Below are positions 8,486 through 17,795 of a DNA stretch of 64,000 bases, piece after piece. The translations under genes were made by a program, and so were the position numbers. The stretch is from Clostridia bacterium (GTDB taxonomy: Bacteria > Bacillota > Clostridia > Christensenellales > Aristaeellaceae), in contig JAFROK010000019.1 of the NCBI GenBank assembly GCA_017429695.1, positions 1-64,000 on the forward strand. The letters run 5' to 3'. Under the pieces are notes generated by a model that saw only the letters and a program-made list of their open reading frames with translations, ran no database searches and was not told the origin of the DNA. Each line of letters begins with the position of its first letter. Position 1 is the first letter of the stretch.

Positions 8486-10081
8486 ATGGATCACGAGGAA
8501 GTGGTTGCGGCCGGAACGGCACAGAAGCAGGCTGCTGCTGATGATTATGTGATCGAGATGTTGCATATCACCAAGGAATTCCCCGGCATCAAAGCCAACG
8601 ACGATATTACCCTGCAGCTGCGCAGGGGAGAAATCCATGCGCTGCTGGGTGAAAACGGCGCGGGCAAATCGACCCTGATGAGCGTGCTGTTCGGCCTGTA
8701 CCAGCCGGAACAGGGTGAAATCCGCAAGGACGGAAAAACCGTTAAAATCACCAACCCGAACGATGCCACGGCACTGCATATCGGTATGGTGCACCAGCAC
8801 TTCAAGCTGATTGAAGTTTTTACGGTAATGGACAATATCATCCTCGGCGCGGAGGACACCAAGCTGGGATTTGTCCAGCGGAAAGCCGCCCGCAAAAAGG
8901 TGGAGGAGCTGTCCAAACGGTACGGCCTGACGGTGGACCTGGACGCGAAGGTCGAAGATATTACCGTCGGCATGCAGCAGCGTGTTGAAATCCTGAAGAT
9001 GCTGTATCGGGAAAACGAGGTGCTGATCTTTGACGAACCGACCGCAGTGCTGACGCCGCAGGAAATCACCGAACTTATGCAGATTATGAAAGGACTGGCT
9101 GCGGAAGGAAAGTCCATCCTCTTCATCTCCCATAAGCTGAATGAAATCATGGAAGTGTCGGACCGGGTCAGCGTCCTGCGCAAGGGCCGCTACATCGGCA
9201 CGGTGAACACGGCGGAAACCAACGCTGTTGAACTGAGCCGGATGATGGTCGGCCATGACGTGCAGCTGGTGGTGGATAAGGCCCCGGCTAACCCCGGAAA
9301 AACCGTGCTTCACGTGGAGGATCTGCATGTGCCGTCCCGCCTGTATAAGCACGACGCGGTCAAAGGGGTTTCCTTTGACGTACGGGAAGGTGAAATCGTC
9401 TGTATTGCCGGTATCGACGGAAACGGACAGACAGAACTGGTGTTCGGCCTGACCGGCCTTGAAAAGCCTTCGAAGGGTAAGATCGAACTGAATGGCCAGG
9501 ACATCACCCACGCCCCGATTTCGCAGCGCAGCAAGGCCGGCATGAGCCATATCCCGGAAGACCGGCATAAGCACGGCCTGGTGCTGGATTTTACCCTGGA
9601 GCAGAACATGGTGCTTCAGTCTTTCGAACAGCCCCGGTTCCAGAGCATGGGATTCATCAAGTTTGACGAAGTCCGTTCCTATACGGAACGCCTGATTGAG
9701 GAATTCGATATCCGCTCAGGCCAGGGTCCCATCACGATCGCCCGGTCCATGTCCGGCGGCAACCAGCAGAAGGCGATTGTAGCCCGGGAAATCGACCGGG
9801 ACCTGCCGCTGATGATTGCGGTGCAGCCGACCCGCGGCCTGGATGTCGGCGCTATCGAAAACATCCATAAGCAGATTGTTGCTCAGCGGGACAAGAACAA
9901 AGCGGTGCTTCTGGTTTCCCTGGAACTGGACGAGGTGATGAACCTGTCGGACCGGATCCTGGTCATGTATGAAGGCGAAATCGTCGGCGAACTGGATCCC
10001 AAGCAGACCACGGTGGAGGAACTGGGACTCTATATGGCCGGCGCGAAGCGCCAGAACGGGACAAAGGAGGGAGAGACATGA
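8486..10081 (+). CDS. Nucleoside ABC transporter ATP-binding protein (two ATPase domains)
   Basis: A 531-residue double ABC ATPase of the YufO/NupO and sugar-importer type. Domain 1 (about 22-260) has Walker A GENGAGKST (55-63), a diverged signature VGMQQRVEI and Walker B VLIFDEPTAVLT. Domain 2 (about 275-510) has a degenerate P-loop GIDGNGQTE but a full SGGNQQK signature. This asymmetry is normal for the family. ATG 8486 follows GGGGTGAGG by 7 bases. The stop overlaps the next start by 4 bases (ATGA). Confidence 0.93.
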   Translation: MDHEEVVAAGTAQKQAAADDYVIEMLHITKEFPGIKANDDITLQLRRGEIHALLGENGAGKSTLMSVLFGLYQPEQGEIRKDGKTVKITNPNDATALHIGMVHQHFKLIEVFTVMDNIILGAEDTKLGFVQRKAARKKVEELSKRYGLTVDLDAKVEDITVGMQQRVEILKMLYRENEVLIFDEPTAVLTPQEITELMQIMKGLAAEGKSILFISHKLNEIMEVSDRVSVLRKGRYIGTVNTAETNAVELSRMMVGHDVQLVVDKAPANPGKTVLHVEDLHVPSRLYKHDAVKGVSFDVREGEIVCIAGIDGNGQTELVFGLTGLEKPSKGKIELNGQDITHAPISQRSKAGMSHIPEDRHKHGLVLDFTLEQNMVLQSFEQPRFQSMGFIKFDEVRSYTERLIEEFDIRSGQGPITIARSMSGGNQQKAIVAREIDRDLPLMIAVQPTRGLDVGAIENIHKQIVAQRDKNKAVLLVSLELDEVMNLSDRILVMYEGEIVGELDPKQTTVEELGLYMAGAKRQNGTKEGET

Positions 10082-11376
10082 GTCAGAATGTTGCCGGAAA
10101 AAAGCCGGTCAGTCAGCCTGCGCTCGGTTCCGAATCCTTCTGGCATAAGTCCGGAACCCGTTCAGTGCTGGCATCGCTGGTGGCTATTATCATCGGTATG
10201 CTGGCCGGCAGTATCATTATCATCGCGGTCGGCATATCCCACGGCATGGGCGGCACTACCATCTGGGACGGTATCCGCCTGATCTTCGGCGGACTGTTTG
10301 CTTCGGGCCGTGATGCGGCCGGTAACCTGGTGTTTTCTTTTAACCCGAGTTCCTTCGGTAACATGCTGTTCCGGGCGATGCCCCTGATCATGACGGGTCT
10401 TTCCGTTGCCCTGGGCAACAGAGCGGGCCTCTTCAATATCGGCGCTCCCGGCCAGTATCTGGCCGGAACGGCCGCCAGCCTGTTTGTGTCCCTGTCAATC
10501 CCCAATACCGTACTGCCGACCTGGCTGATCTGGATCATCGCGTTCTTCGCGGGCATGCTGGCCGGTGCGGTCTGGGGCGCGATTCCCGGTGTTCTGAAAG
10601 CTTTCCTGAACATCAACGAGGTGCTGGCCTGCATTATGACCAACTGGATTGCAGCCAACCTGGTGACCTGGATGTTTGATAGCAGCAACCTGAAGAACAT
10701 GCTGGAAGGCACAAAGAGCGGCTACATTTACAAAACATCCGCGATCCTGAATGATGTTTCCATCGGCGGAACTATCCAGACGGTGGGCGAAACAATACCG
10801 GAGAATGCGGAACTGATCGCTTCCCGCGGCAATGTGGCAACTGCCAAGATGGGCCTGGACAGCATCTTCAGCGGCAGCCAGGTAAACGGCGGCATCCTGG
10901 TGGCGATCCTGCTGGCTGTGATCATTTATTTCATGCTTTCCAGGACTACGCTGGGCTACCAGATCAAGGCCTGCGGCGCGAACCGTTTCGCCGCCCGGTA
11001 TGCCGGCATCCGGGATAAGCAGAATATCGTGATGACCATGGCGATGGCCGGCGCGCTGGCAGCAACCGGCGCCTCGCTGTACTACCTGTCCGGCAATACA
11101 GAATTCTTCTGGAGCACCTATCAGTCCCTGCCGGCAATCGGCTTCAACGGCATCCCGGTAGCGCTCCTGGCTATCAATAATCCCCTCGGCGTAATCTTCT
11201 CCTCGATGTTCATGTCGATGCTGCAGATCTGCGGCGACCGGCTGAAAGAGCTGACAGCATACAACGAGTTTATCACCGACGTAATTATCTCCGTCATCGT
11301 TTATCTGTCCGCTTTCATGCTGGTGATCAAGACGTGGATCACGAAGCTGCAGAAGGGGAAGGGGGCGAAAAAATAA
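10078..11376 (+). CDS. Nucleoside ABC transporter permease (YufP/NupP-like)
   Basis: A 432-residue BPD_transp_2 family permease with about 10 membrane segments. It has the family's GLSVALGNRAGLFNIGAPGQY region and NEVLACIMTNWIA, and a large external loop near residues 220-275. It forms the channel with the following permease and is driven by the upstream double ATPase. It overlaps the ATPase gene by 4 bases and shares one base (TAATG) with the next gene, so the operon is translationally coupled. Confidence 0.93.
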   Translation: MSQNVAGKKPVSQPALGSESFWHKSGTRSVLASLVAIIIGMLAGSIIIIAVGISHGMGGTTIWDGIRLIFGGLFASGRDAAGNLVFSFNPSSFGNMLFRAMPLIMTGLSVALGNRAGLFNIGAPGQYLAGTAASLFVSLSIPNTVLPTWLIWIIAFFAGMLAGAVWGAIPGVLKAFLNINEVLACIMTNWIAANLVTWMFDSSNLKNMLEGTKSGYIYKTSAILNDVSIGGTIQTVGETIPENAELIASRGNVATAKMGLDSIFSGSQVNGGILVAILLAVIIYFMLSRTTLGYQIKACGANRFAARYAGIRDKQNIVMTMAMAGALAATGASLYYLSGNTEFFWSTYQSLPAIGFNGIPVALLAINNPLGVIFSSMFMSMLQICGDRLKELTAYNEFITDVIISVIVYLSAFMLVIKTWITKLQKGKGAKK

Positions 11377-12479
11377 TGGATTTTCTGGTTCGTCAGCTGT
11401 TGATTTACGCGGTGCCGCTGATGCTGGTGGCACTGGCGGGCGTTTATGCGGAACGCAGCGGTATCATTAACCTGGCCCTGGAAGGTATTATGATTTTCGG
11501 AGCTTTCATGGGCGTGCTGTTTGTGTACAAGGTACAGGAAATGGGCTGGTTCCAGGAGGCGTTCAATACGGTGGACGGCGTGCTGGCCCAAAGCCGGTCA
11601 GAAATCAAGAACCTGGTGGTACCGAACTTCGGGCCGGATGCGGTCAAAGCCCTGCTCTCCCTGCAGGGATTCGAGCTCCTGGCCATGCTGTTCGCGGCCT
11701 TGTGCGGCGGAATCTTTGCCCTGCTGCTGGCCTTTGCGGCCATCAACCTGAAAGCCGACCAGACCATCGGCGGTACGGCCCTGAACCTTCTGGCTCCCGC
11801 CCTGGTGTTGTTCTTCATCCGGATCATTGCCCAGCAGAATTACCTGAAAATGAGCGGTGATGCGCCGGACTGGTTTATGCTGAAAAAAACCATGTTCGGA
11901 TATGCAAAGAACGGGGAGATCGGATTCTTCGGTTCTGCCTTCCTCGATAAGGTATATATTGCCACCTATGTCTGTATCATCCTGTTCATCATCATGTCGA
12001 TCATCCTGTACAAGACCCGGTTCGGCATGCGGATGCGCTCCTGCGGTGAAAATCCCCAGGCGTCCGCCTCGCTGGGCATCAACGTGGTGAAAATGCGTTA
12101 TGCAGGTACCGTGATTTCCGGTGCGCTGGCTGGCATGGGCGGATTTGTGTACGCGCTGACCACGGCAAACTGCTCTTCCACCGGTGAAGTGGCAGGCTTC
12201 GGCTTCCTGGCACTGGCCGTAATGATCTTCGGCAACTGGAAGCCGCTGAACATCTGCGGCGCGGCCATGCTGTTCGGCCTGTTCAAGTGCGTTGCGGCAT
12301 CCTATTCCACCCTGGATATCAACGGAGACGGTATCTACTGGCTCGATACCCTGGGCATCAACATCAGTGTTTACCGGATGCTGCCCTATGTGATTACCCT
12401 GATCGTTCTCTCGTTTACCTCCAAGAGCTCCCGGGCACCGAAGGCGGAAGGTATCCCCTATGATCCCGGGAAACGGTAA
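11376..12479 (+). CDS. Nucleoside ABC transporter permease (YufQ/NupQ-like)
   Basis: A 367-residue BPD_transp_2 permease, the partner of the upstream YufP-like subunit. It opens with the family pattern AERSGIINLALEGIM and has GENPQASASLGINV and GFLALAVMIFGNW near the C-terminal helices. An insert of about 45 residues (near 55-100) is soluble. ATG 11376 overlaps the previous stop (TAATG) and is served by GAAGGGGGCG; an in-frame longer reading upstream only duplicates the end of the previous gene. A strong terminator follows. Confidence 0.92.
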   Translation: MDFLVRQLLIYAVPLMLVALAGVYAERSGIINLALEGIMIFGAFMGVLFVYKVQEMGWFQEAFNTVDGVLAQSRSEIKNLVVPNFGPDAVKALLSLQGFELLAMLFAALCGGIFALLLAFAAINLKADQTIGGTALNLLAPALVLFFIRIIAQQNYLKMSGDAPDWFMLKKTMFGYAKNGEIGFFGSAFLDKVYIATYVCIILFIIMSIILYKTRFGMRMRSCGENPQASASLGINVVKMRYAGTVISGALAGMGGFVYALTTANCSSTGEVAGFGFLALAVMIFGNWKPLNICGAAMLFGLFKCVAASYSTLDINGDGIYWLDTLGINISVYRMLPYVITLIVLSFTSKSSRAPKAEGIPYDPGKR

Positions 12480-12510
12480 CCCCGGTTCATTACCAATCAC
12501 CATAAAGAAG

Positions 12511-12541
12511 CCCGCCTGCGGTTCTGCAGGCGGGTGTTTTT
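12511..12541 (+). terminator. Intrinsic terminator of the nucleoside ABC operon
   Basis: A perfect 9-bp stem CCCGCCTGC/GCAGGCGGG (12511-12519, 12526-12534) with a 6-base loop and a T-rich tail. Confidence 0.92.
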
Positions 12542-12573
12542 ATCTAGCGCTGTGCCGGAAAGACATGAATAAA

Positions 12574-13809
12574 TCAGCCGCGTTTTCCTTTAGCCATCGC
12601 ATTCCGGATGGCGTCGATCCGGTCATTCAGCGGAGGATGGGAGTATTCCAGTTTCACCAGCAGGGGACTTGGAGCGAGATTGGAAAAGTTCTCCCGGGCC
12701 AGCTTTTTCAGCGCGGAAACCAGCGCCTCACCGTATCCTTCTGTAACGGCCTGCCGGTCCGCCCGGTATTCCATCCGGCGGGAGAAGGCGTTGGCAATCA
12801 GTCCGGACAGGGGTGACAGCAGGGCGAATTCCACGGACATGATCAGCACAAAGGCAAATCCGTAGTTAACGCAGTCAAAACCGAAAGCCGGATAAATCCC
12901 GGTTGTACGGAGCGTCAGCCAGGCCAGGACGGCCAGCAGCAGCATCCGTGCGGATGAAAGCGCGGCAGACTTCAGCGTATCTTTATGCAGGCCGTGGCCC
13001 AGCTCATGGGCGAACACGGCGCAGATTTCCTCCGGCGTCATTGCTTCAACCAGGTTGTCATACAGGACGATGGTCTTCATTTTCCCGAAGCCGGCAATGT
13101 AGGCATTGGATTTGGTGGTGCGGCGGGAGGCGTCCATCACGTTGATGGCCCGGACGGTATAGCCGTGCTTTGTCAGCAGGGCGGTCAGGCTGTCCCGCAG
13201 TTCCCCTTCCTCCAGGGGCCTGAATTTGTTGAAGATTTTCGTGAATACCGGCAGCAGAAAGGATATACCCAGCATCAGCAGTATCATAACGGCCGCGAAA
13301 ATGACGATGACCAGATCGCCGCATGCCTGGTGAATCCAGAGCAGCAGGCCGGCCATGATCGTGTTCAGCACCAGGCCGATGACGAATTCCTTGACCCGGT
13401 CCAGCCAGAAGGTCTTTTTCGAGGAACGGTTGAAGCCGTATTTTTCCTCAATCCGCATGGTGTCATAGTAATTGAACGGAATCAGCAGAAGATCTGAAAC
13501 CGTGGCCAGGAGCAGTACCGCGAACATCCGCATAAACAGTGTGTCCGGGAACAGCCCTGCGAAAGCCGCGTATACGTTCAGGCCCATCAGCAGCATACTG
13601 ATGATCCAGGAAGCTGTGGAGGTCAGCAGACTCAGCCGGTTTTTTTCCCCGTGATACTGCCGCCACCGGGCGTATGTATCCGCATCATATACATCTTTTA
13701 CATTTTCCGGAACCGGATTCCGGACGGACCGCGCCTGGACAGCGTGCAGCAGCATTTCATATGCCCAGAGCAGGGTCAGGATGATCAGCACAATGATTTT
13801 ATAAGACAT
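12574..13809 (-). CDS. M48 family metalloprotease (Ste24/CAAX protease 1-like)
   Basis: A 411-residue integral-membrane zinc protease. It has an N-terminal helix, an M48 N-terminal domain with IEEKYGFNRSSKKTF, HELGH at 268-272 (zinc ligands His268 and His272, catalytic Glu269) and the downstream zinc-ligand helix EYRADRQAV near residue 345. Several membrane helices lie before and after the active site, as in Ste24. The bacterial role is generally membrane protein turnover; the substrate here is unknown. It is followed on the same strand 3' side by the nucleoside operon terminator and preceded by uxuA, only 21 bases away, so it may be co-transcribed with uxuA. Confidence 0.92.
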   Translation of the reverse strand: MSYKIIVLIILTLLWAYEMLLHAVQARSVRNPVPENVKDVYDADTYARWRQYHGEKNRLSLLTSTASWIISMLLMGLNVYAAFAGLFPDTLFMRMFAVLLLATVSDLLLIPFNYYDTMRIEEKYGFNRSSKKTFWLDRVKEFVIGLVLNTIMAGLLLWIHQACGDLVIVIFAAVMILLMLGISFLLPVFTKIFNKFRPLEEGELRDSLTALLTKHGYTVRAINVMDASRRTTKSNAYIAGFGKMKTIVLYDNLVEAMTPEEICAVFAHELGHGLHKDTLKSAALSSARMLLLAVLAWLTLRTTGIYPAFGFDCVNYGFAFVLIMSVEFALLSPLSGLIANAFSRRMEYRADRQAVTEGYGEALVSALKKLARENFSNLAPSPLLVKLEYSHPPLNDRIDAIRNAMAKGKRG

Positions 13810-13830
13810 GGGTTTTATCCTCTCCCGGAA

Positions 13831-14904
13831 TTACCGGTTTTCCTTTACAATGGCTTCCCACAGCCCGTTCAGGTAGGCTGCGCCGAGGGCGCGGTCGTAC
13901 AGGCCGTAGCCGGGGCGGCCCTGTTCGTCCCAGATCATGCGGCCGTGGTCGGGGCGGATGTAGGTGTCCGGGCAGACTTCGTAAATGGCTTTCATGATCT
14001 CATACAGGTCCAGGTCGCCGGTTTCGGACAGGTGGGCGGCTTCCCGGAAGTGATGGTATCCGAGGTATTTCACATTGCGGACATGCATCGCGCCGATGCG
14101 GTCCATTTTGCCGAAATGCCGGATGATGGCGGGAATGTCGTTGTCCGGATTGGAGCCCAGGGAGCCGGTGCACAGGCACAGGGTGTTGGCCGGGCTGTCG
14201 TGGAGGCTGACCATTTTGTCGAAATCTTCCTGGCTGTGGGTGATGCGGGGGAGGCCGAAGATCGGCCAGGCGGGATCATCCGGATGGCAGGCCATGCGGA
14301 CGCCGACTTCTTCGCAGACCGGGATCACCGCGTCGAGGAAGTACTTGAAGTTTTTCCGCAGGTCATCCGGGGAGATGTTTTCATACTGTTTCAGGGTGGT
14401 TTCCAGCAGGGCCAGGCGTTCCGGTTCCCAGCCGGGGAGTGTGAAACCTTTGCTGCCTTCCGCGGTGCGGCGGACGATTTCCAGCGGGCCCATTTCGCCC
14501 AGGTCTTTCTCGTCGAAGTACAGGCTGTTGCTGCCGTCTTCCGGGATGATCCGGGCCAGGTCGGTGCGCAGCCAGTCGAATACGGGCATGAAGTTGTAGA
14601 TGATCACCTTCACGCCGTGCTTTGCGAGCATACGGACGGTGGAGATATAATTGGCGATATATTCATCCCGGGACGGAACGCCCAGTTTGATATCTTCGTG
14701 AACGTTGACGGACTCAATGACCTCGATTTCCAGTCCGGCATCGTTGACCTCCTTTTTCAGGGCGGCAAACTCCTCCTCCGGCCAGTCCACACCGGCGGGC
14801 TTTTCCAGCAGGCCCATGAGGCCGGTCATGCCGGGAATCTGTTTGACATATTTCAGGGGAATCGGATCGGTCTTGCTGCCGTACCAACGGAAGGTCATTT
14901 TCAT
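13831..14904 (-). CDS. uxuA: Mannonate dehydratase
   Basis: Converts D-mannonate to 2-keto-3-deoxygluconate in glucuronate degradation. The 357-residue protein matches the UxuA TIM-barrel family from MKMTFRWYG through [52 protein letters not shown] and [10 protein letters not shown], which hold the metal-binding Cys, His and Asp residues. The start at 14904 was chosen because AGGAGG lies 8 bases upstream; the frame is open 45 bases further without a site. No other hexuronate gene is in the window. Confidence 0.95.
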   Translation of the reverse strand: MKMTFRWYGSKTDPIPLKYVKQIPGMTGLMGLLEKPAGVDWPEEEFAALKKEVNDAGLEIEVIESVNVHEDIKLGVPSRDEYIANYISTVRMLAKHGVKVIIYNFMPVFDWLRTDLARIIPEDGSNSLYFDEKDLGEMGPLEIVRRTAEGSKGFTLPGWEPERLALLETTLKQYENISPDDLRKNFKYFLDAVIPVCEEVGVRMACHPDDPAWPIFGLPRITHSQEDFDKMVSLHDSPANTLCLCTGSLGSNPDNDIPAIIRHFGKMDRIGAMHVRNVKYLGYHHFREAAHLSETGDLDLYEIMKAIYEVCPDTYIRPDHGRMIWDEQGRPGYGLYDRALGAAYLNGLWEAIVKENR

Positions 14905-14960
14905 TTTCGTTTCCTCCTGTGATGATTGTTCGGGGTGGATATCGTGCAAATTGACAATGA

Positions 14961-14990
14961 ATTATACCGCGAAGAAGGACGTTACGGCAA
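14961..14990 (-). promoter_or_regulatory. Promoter for uxuA
   Basis: On the minus strand TTGCCG (14990-14985), 18-base spacer, TATAAT (14966-14961), ending 57 bases before the uxuA start. Confidence 0.6.
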
Positions 14991-14995
14991 GACAC

Positions 14996-15024
14996 TTGTT
15001 TGTTTGACGGAAATGTTGTATCAT
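14996..15024 (+). promoter_or_regulatory. Possible promoter for deoB
   Basis: TTGTTT (14996-15001), 17-base spacer, TATCAT (15019-15024), 65 bases before ATG 15090. Weaker match than the divergent uxuA promoter. Confidence 0.4.
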
Positions 15025-15089
15025 CTGATGGATGGAAAAAACAAAAAAAACGGAGAACAGACGCGATTGACATACAGAGGAGGCATCTT

Positions 15090-16283
15090 ATGAGCAGGGT
15101 CATCTGGATCGTACTGGACAGCGTGGGAATGGGCGAGGCGCCGGACGCAGCGGACTTTGACGACGTCGGCTGCAACACCATCGGCCATATTATGGAAGCG
15201 TACCCGGACCTGAAGATCCCGAATATGCGAAAGATCGGCTATGGGAATATCGACGGCATGAAAGGCGTGCAGCCTGTGGAACACCCCATTGGCGCATTTG
15301 CAAGGATGCGGGAAATGAGCGCTGGCAAGGATACGACCATCGGGCACTGGGAAATGGTGGGTATTTATACGCCGAAGCGCCTGCCGGTGTATCCGGACGG
15401 ATTCCCGCAGGAGATTATCGACGCGTTTATCGAAAAGACCGGCGTACCGGGGATCCTGTGCAACGCGGTGGCGTCCGGAACGACGGTGATCAACGAACTG
15501 GGCGACGAACACCGGAAGACCCGGAAGCCGATCATCTACACCTCGGCGGACAGCGTGTTCCAGATTGCCTGCGATGAGAGCATTTATCCGCCGGAAGAAC
15601 TGTACCGGCAGTGCCGGATTGCCCGGGAGATCCTGACCGGAGACCATAACGTGGCGCGGGTCATTGCCCGGCCCTTCATCTGGGACGAAGATGAGTACGT
15701 GCGGACCGCGAACCGGCGGGACTTTTCCCGCAAGCCGGAAGCGGACAACCTGCTCACCCGGATTGCGGATGCGGGAATGACCGTGTACGCGGTTGGTAAG
15801 ATTGAGGACATTTTTGACAGCGTTGGTATCACGGAAGCCATTCATACAAAGGACAACATGGACGGTATGGACCGGACGATCGCGGCGCTGGACCTGGTGA
15901 AGGAAGGCCTCATCTTTACGAACCTGGTGGAGTTCGATTCCTCCTGGGGACACCGGCGGGATGTGGAAGGCTATGCCCGCGGACTGGAGGCCTTCGACGC
16001 CCGGCTGGGCGAGCTGATGGAAAAGATCGGCGAAGGCGATACGATCCTGATTACTGCTGACCATGGATGCGACCCGACCTTCAAGGGCACCGATCATACC
16101 CGGGAATATGTGCCGCTTCTGCTGTACGGCCCGGAAATCAAGGCCGGCGTAAACCTCGGCACGACGGACACCTTTGCCGACGCTGGGGAGACCGTGCGGA
16201 ACCTGCTGGGCCTGCAACACAGCAAAAACGCGTATGCGGCCAGCCCGCTGCCGGTCGGAAAATGCCTGCCGGTCTGCTGTTAG
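15090..16283 (+). CDS. deoB: Phosphopentomutase
   Basis: Interconverts ribose 1-phosphate (or deoxyribose 1-phosphate) and the 5-phosphate in nucleoside breakdown, which fits the nucleoside importer 3 kb away. The 397 residues match the alkaline-phosphatase-superfamily DeoB: VLDSVGMGEAPDAADF at the start (metal Asp), GKDTTIGHWEM with the phosphorylated Thr, EFDSSWGHRRDVEGYA and ITADHGCDPT with the second metal site, then DHTREYVP. AGAGGAGG lies 6 bases before ATG 15090; an open frame back to 15000 lacks a site. It ends in TAG followed by a terminator. Confidence 0.96.
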   Translation: MSRVIWIVLDSVGMGEAPDAADFDDVGCNTIGHIMEAYPDLKIPNMRKIGYGNIDGMKGVQPVEHPIGAFARMREMSAGKDTTIGHWEMVGIYTPKRLPVYPDGFPQEIIDAFIEKTGVPGILCNAVASGTTVINELGDEHRKTRKPIIYTSADSVFQIACDESIYPPEELYRQCRIAREILTGDHNVARVIARPFIWDEDEYVRTANRRDFSRKPEADNLLTRIADAGMTVYAVGKIEDIFDSVGITEAIHTKDNMDGMDRTIAALDLVKEGLIFTNLVEFDSSWGHRRDVEGYARGLEAFDARLGELMEKIGEGDTILITADHGCDPTFKGTDHTREYVPLLLYGPEIKAGVNLGTTDTFADAGETVRNLLGLQHSKNAYAASPLPVGKCLPVCC

Positions 16284-16292
16284 CTGCCCGCG

Positions 16293-16330
16293 TCAGCCGC
16301 TTCGCAGGTTTTGCGGAGCGGCTGATTTGT
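16293..16330 (+). terminator. Intrinsic terminator of deoB
   Basis: A 14-bp stem (16293-16306 with 16312-16324 region, one G-T pair) and a TTTGTATTT tail. The tail overlaps the -35 of the next promoter. Confidence 0.8.
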
Positions 16331-16355
16331 ATTTACAACCCGGGTGTGGTATAAT
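16327..16355 (+). promoter_or_regulatory. Promoter of the acyltransferase-like gene
   Basis: TTGTAT (16327-16332), 17-base spacer, TATAAT (16350-16355) with TG-G before it (extended -10). It lies 49 bases before ATG 16404. Confidence 0.8.
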
Positions 16356-16403
16356 TTTCAGCGGCGTTCCGGGAACGCTGAAAGACGAGCACCGGAGGGC
16401 GCG

Positions 16404-17669
16404 ATGAAAAAACAATGGTACCGGCTGGATAACGCCGCGCTGATTTTTCCGGCGATTATCCGGAAAAACTGGAACAATGTGTTCCGGGTGGCGGTCACGC
16501 TGACGGAACCGGTGGACCCGGAGATCCTGAGCCGGGCGGCGGCCGACCTGAAGCCCCGGTTTCCGACGGTATTTGTCCGGCTGAAGTCCGGCTTCTTCTG
16601 GTATTACCTGGAAACCGTGCGGGAGGCGCCGCGGGCGGAACAGGACTATGCCTATCCCCTGACGCATATGCCCCGGAAACAGCTGCAGACATTCTGCGTC
16701 CGGATTCTGTATTATGAAAACCGAATTGCCGTGGAGATGTTCCATTCCGTGACCGACGGAACGGGCGGCATGGTATTCCTGAAAAACCTGGCGGCCCGGT
16801 ATCTGGAGCTGAAACACGGCATAACGATTCCCCCGGAAAATGGCATTGTGAACTGGCAGGAGACGCCGAAGAACGAGGAAACCAGGGACTGTTTCCAGCT
16901 GTGCGGCGCACCGGTGGGCATCGGCCGCGCAGAAGCCACGGCATACCGTCTCAGCGGCAATCCGGAGGAGGACCATGCCCGGCATGTCATTATGGGCATT
17001 GTACCGACGGACGAGCTGATCGGAAAGGCCCATGAGCAGGGCGTTACGGTCACCGCGTACCTGGCGGCGGTGATGGCCGAGGCGGTGCGGGACCGGCAGG
17101 CGATGGACGGGAAACCGCCGAAGCAGCTGAAGCCGGTCAAGATTACGATTCCGGTGAACCTCCGGAAAACCTTCGGGCTGGATACGATGCGGAATTTTGC
17201 CCTGGCGGTGAACATCGGGTTCGATCCGAAACTGGGGGAATACAGCCATGAACAGATCTGCAAACTGATGTATCACCAGCTGGCGGCGGAAGTGACACCC
17301 CAGCGGATGGCTGGGCGGGTGACCACCAACGTGGTTCTGCAGCGCAGCATGCCGATCCGGCTGATTCCGCTGCCGCTGAAAAGAATATGCATGCGGCTGG
17401 TGTATGCCATCAGCGGAGAGAGCAAGGGCTGCCTGAACATATCCAATATGGGGCCGATTGTGCTGCCGGACGGGATGGCACAGTATATTGAGCGGTTTGA
17501 GTTCGTGATCGGGGTGCAGTATTCGTATCCGAACAACTGCTCGGTGGTCAGCTGGAACGGGAAAACATATATCAGCATGATCCGCGGAATCCAGGAGTCG
17601 GAGCTGGAACGGCTGTTCTTCTCTCGGCTGGTGGAGCTGGGGATTCCCGTTGAGGTAGAGAGTGATTAG
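16404..17669 (+). CDS. Alcohol acetyltransferase/condensation-domain-like acyltransferase
   Basis: A 421-residue protein of the CoA-dependent acyltransferase fold (alcohol acetyltransferase, PapA or condensation domain type). The active-site motif reads FHSVTDGTGG near residue 118, the H-x3-DG form, and a second-half channel motif IPVNLRKTFG is present. It resembles uncharacterised Firmicute members that pair with a zinc-ribbon membrane protein, which is what follows here. The acceptor is unknown. GGAGG 5 bases before ATG 16404 fixes the start; the frame extends upstream through the promoter. The TAG stop begins a short heptad pair. Confidence 0.78.
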   Translation: MKKQWYRLDNAALIFPAIIRKNWNNVFRVAVTLTEPVDPEILSRAAADLKPRFPTVFVRLKSGFFWYYLETVREAPRAEQDYAYPLTHMPRKQLQTFCVRILYYENRIAVEMFHSVTDGTGGMVFLKNLAARYLELKHGITIPPENGIVNWQETPKNEETRDCFQLCGAPVGIGRAEATAYRLSGNPEEDHARHVIMGIVPTDELIGKAHEQGVTVTAYLAAVMAEAVRDRQAMDGKPPKQLKPVKITIPVNLRKTFGLDTMRNFALAVNIGFDPKLGEYSHEQICKLMYHQLAAEVTPQRMAGRVTTNVVLQRSMPIRLIPLPLKRICMRLVYAISGESKGCLNISNMGPIVLPDGMAQYIERFEFVIGVQYSYPNNCSVVSWNGKTYISMIRGIQESELERLFFSRLVELGIPVEVESD

Positions 17670-17674
17670 TAACC
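17661..17674. repeat. Short heptad repeat H (2 units)
   Basis: AGTGATT and AGTAACC, with the second unit starting at the AG of the TAG stop. The weakest copy, reported because its placement matches the others. Confidence 0.4.
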
Positions 17675-17729
17675 CAGGGGGCTTTCCGATCGAATCCAAC
17701 GCAGGCCGCACTGTGGCCTGCGCCCCTGG
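17674..17729 (+). other. Nested inverted repeat between the acyltransferase and zinc-ribbon genes
   Basis: An outer stem CCAGGGG/CCCCTGG (17674-17680 with 17723-17729) encloses an inner 8-bp stem CGCAGGCC/GGCCTGCG (17700-17707 with 17715-17722). There is no T-tract, so it is not a standard terminator; it may be a structured leader or an mRNA-stabilising element. Confidence 0.55.
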
Positions 17730-17795
17730 ACCCCTTCGGTGTGAATGCCCTTGTTTAAGGGAGAGAGACGGTAAGGAAGCAGGGAAGAAAACAAG

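Noticed and set aside
14951-14956. TTGACA in the uxuA-deoB gap as a plus-strand -35
   Set aside because: No -10 box lies 16-18 bases downstream.
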